A stretch of DNA of 7,827 nt from Pseudomonadota bacterium (GTDB lineage: Bacteria > Pseudomonadota > Alphaproteobacteria > Rhizobiales > Rhizobiaceae). Under the pieces are notes generated by a model. That model saw only the letters and a list, made by a program, of their open reading frames with translations, was not told the origin of the DNA and did no database searches. The stretch is taken from NCBI GenBank assembly GCA_023419995.1, contig JAEZXF010000175.1:1-7827 (forward strand), in the 5' to 3' direction. The position numbers and the translations under genes were made by a program. This document shows, piece by piece, positions 6,326 through 7,827 of this stretch. Positions within the stretch are counted from its first letter, which is position 1, and each line of letters opens with the position of its first letter.

Positions 6326-7629
6326 CCAATTTTTCCCCCCGCGAGATCGTCTCGGAACTCGACCGCTACATCATCGGCCAGAAGGACGCCAAGCGCGCCG
6401 TCGCCATCGCGCTGCGCAACCGCTGGCGCCGCCAGCAGCTGGAAGGCCAGATGCGCGAGGAGGTGATGCCGAAGAACATCCTGATGATCGGCCCCACCGG
6501 CGTCGGCAAGACCGAGATCTCGCGCCGGCTGGCGCGGCTGGCGGGCGCGCCCTTCATCAAGGTCGAGGCGACCAAGTTCACCGAGGTCGGCTATGTCGGC
6601 CGCGACGTCGAGCAGATCATCCGCGACCTGGTCGAGGTGGCCATCGGCCTCGCCCGCGAGAAGATGCGCGAGGACGTCAAGGCGCGCGCCCACATCAACG
6701 CCGAGGAGCGGGTGCTGGAGGCGCTGGTCGGCAAGACGGCGAGCCCGGCGACGCGCGATTCGTTCCGCCGCAAGCTGCGCGACGGCGAGCTGGACGACCG
6801 GGAGATCGAGGTCGAGGTGGCCGACACCGGCTCGCCGATCCCCGGCTTCGAGATTCCCGGCATGCCGGGCGGCAATGTCGGCATGATCAACATCGGCGAC
6901 ATGCTGCAGAAGGCGATGGGCGGGAACCGCACCCGGACGCGCAAGACCACGGTCAAGGAATCCTACGACCTGCTGATCAACGACGAATCGGACAAGCTGC
7001 TCGACCAGGACGAGGTGGTGGCGCGCGCGCTTTCGGCCACTCAGAACGACGGCATCGTCTTCCTCGACGAGATCGACAAGGTGGCAGCACGCAGCGACAT
7101 CTCCGGCGGCCCCTCGCGCGAGGGCGTGCAGCGCGACCTGCTGCCGCTGGTCGAGGGCACGACGGTGGCGACCAAGTACGGGCCGGTGAAGACGGACCAC
7201 ATCCTGTTCATCGCCTCCGGCGCCTTCCACGTCTCGAAGCCGTCGGACCTGCTGCCGGAGCTCCAGGGCCGCCTGCCGATCCGCGTCGAGCTCAGGGCGC
7301 TCGACAAGGACGATTTCCGCCGCATCCTGACCGAGACCGAGGCGAGCCTGATCAAGCAGTACGTGGCGCTGATGGCCACGGAAGGCGTGACGCTCGCCTT
7401 CACCGACGACGCCATCGACCGGCTGGCCGGCATCGCCGTCGACCTGAACGCCAGCGTCGAGAACATCGGCGCGCGGCGGCTGCAGACGGTGATGGAGCGG
7501 GTCCTCGACGACATCTCCTTCACCGCGCCCGACCGGTCCGGCTCGGAGGTGACGATCGACGCCGCGTTCGTCGACAAAAATGTCGGCGATCTCGCCAAGA
7601 ACACGGATTTGTCCCGATTCATCCTGTAA
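6322..7629 (+). CDS. hslU: HslU, ATPase subunit of the HslUV protease
   Basis: HslU is the AAA+ unfoldase that feeds substrates into the HslV chamber. The 435-residue protein begins [20 protein letters not shown], as in rhizobial HslU. Seen in order: Walker A GPTGVGKT (57-64, Lys63), the pore loop GYVG (90-93), the family-specific I domain (roughly 110-235), Walker B IVFLDEID (245-252), a conserved [16 protein letters not shown] stretch (265-280), the sensor-2 region [18 protein letters not shown] (382-399), and the C-terminal DLSRFIL that docks into HslV. Length is normal and no motif is damaged. The ATG shares ATGA with the stop of the membrane-protein gene and has no strong ribosome-binding site, so coupling is likely. 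It ends in TAA, followed by a 133-bp gap. Confidence 0.98.
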   Translation: MTNFSPREIVSELDRYIIGQKDAKRAVAIALRNRWRRQQLEGQMREEVMPKNILMIGPTGVGKTEISRRLARLAGAPFIKVEATKFTEVGYVGRDVEQIIRDLVEVAIGLAREKMREDVKARAHINAEERVLEALVGKTASPATRDSFRRKLRDGELDDREIEVEVADTGSPIPGFEIPGMPGGNVGMINIGDMLQKAMGGNRTRTRKTTVKESYDLLINDESDKLLDQDEVVARALSATQNDGIVFLDEIDKVAARSDISGGPSREGVQRDLLPLVEGTTVATKYGPVKTDHILFIASGAFHVSKPSDLLPELQGRLPIRVELRALDKDDFRRILTETEASLIKQYVALMATEGVTLAFTDDAIDRLAGIAVDLNASVENIGARRLQTVMERVLDDISFTAPDRSGSEVTIDAAFVDKNVGDLAKNTDLSRFIL

Positions 7630-7762
7630 GGGGAAGCCTGGGCAAGGGCGGCGGCCGGCCGGCGAGCGGGTTCTGACACGAGAGTGAACGGGCAGACCCT
7701 CGACTCGGGCGGCGACGGCACCTAATTTGCCCGTCCCGCCGATCGTCCCTCGGAAGCCAAGA
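7630..7762 (+). other. Intergenic region after hslU with a long-loop inverted repeat
   Basis: This 133-bp gap contains a GC palindrome-like GGCCGGCCGG around 7650 and a 9-bp inverted repeat, ACGGGCAGA (7688-7696) with TTTGCCCGT (7726-7734), which includes one G-U pair and a loop of about 29 nt. No T-run follows the second arm, so it is not a standard rho-independent terminator. It could lie at the end of the hslU transcript or in the leader of the next gene. GGAAG at 7752-7756 is the ribosome-binding site of that gene. Confidence 0.35.
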
Positions 7763-7827
7763 ATGAAGCTTGCCCCCCGGCTCCTTGCGTTTGTCCTCAT
7801 CGCCGCCGCGGCCGTGCCGGCGACGGC
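7763..7827 (+). CDS. N-terminus of a putative exported protein, cut by window edge
   Basis: The ATG at 7763 has GGAAG 6 nt upstream and opens a frame that runs to the window end (21 full codons and a partial GCN). The encoded peptide looks like a Sec signal: MKLAPR with two basic residues, a hydrophobic core LLAFVLIAAAAV, and PATA at the end as a possible signal-peptidase I region. The mature part lies outside the window. From memory a secreted DUF1402 protein can follow hslU in some Hyphomicrobiales, but nothing here tests that. It has the same strand as hslU but a 133-bp gap, so it may have its own promoter. Confidence 0.6.
   Translation, partial: MKLAPRLLAFVLIAAAAVPAT

Noticed and set aside
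6304..7800. Minus-strand open frame of 498 codons opposite hslU
   Set aside because: HslU on the plus strand is unmistakable. The antisense frame is open only because of GC-rich third positions, and its translation is low-complexity with no recognisable motif.
1..7827. CRISPR arrays, tRNA or rRNA genes, insertion sequences, prophage genes
   Set aside because: I saw no regularly spaced repeats, tRNA-like cloverleaf, rRNA sequence, transposase motif or phage protein on either strand.

Overview
This 7.8 kb, very GC-rich window looks like the chromosome of an alphaproteobacterium, most likely Hyphomicrobiales (Rhizobiales). The evidence is the close match of HisA, HisH, HslV and HslU to rhizobial versions as I remember them, plus the layout: a histidine operon divergent from hslVU, with DUF2628 and DUF1330 genes in the his cluster. 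Taxonomy is inferred from protein sequence and gene order only; no search was run.

Left part (minus strand, about 3858 down to 1): a tightly packed operon read right to left. It runs hisB, a DUF2628 membrane protein, hisH, a GNAT acetyltransferase, a DUF1330 protein, hisA, and an arginase-family protein cut by the window's left edge. Most junctions are overlaps or gaps of 1-10 nt, so translation is probably coupled. HisB, HisH and HisA catalyse or support the middle steps of histidine synthesis. HisF, the partner of HisH, is not in the window and may lie beyond the left edge.

Centre (3859-4033): a 175-bp divergent intergenic region that must hold the promoters for both operons. Good Shine-Dalgarno sequences precede hisB and hslV, and there is a small imperfect hairpin.

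Right part (plus strand, 4034-7629): hslV, an AAC(6')-like GNAT acetyltransferase, a polytopic membrane protein of about 10 TM segments (possibly DUF2157-like), and hslU. All are joined by short overlaps. HslV (peptidase) and HslU (unfoldase) form the HslUV protease; here two unrelated genes lie between them. After a 133-bp gap, a further gene begins at 7763 with a signal peptide and is cut by the right edge.

The most striking anomaly is hisB. It is intact over its conserved core but carries two in-frame TAG codons 12 nt apart (codons 26 and 30), with a 9-bp direct repeat on either side. The second most interesting point is the arginase-family gene in the his operon, in which the usual first metal motif GGDH reads AGNC.
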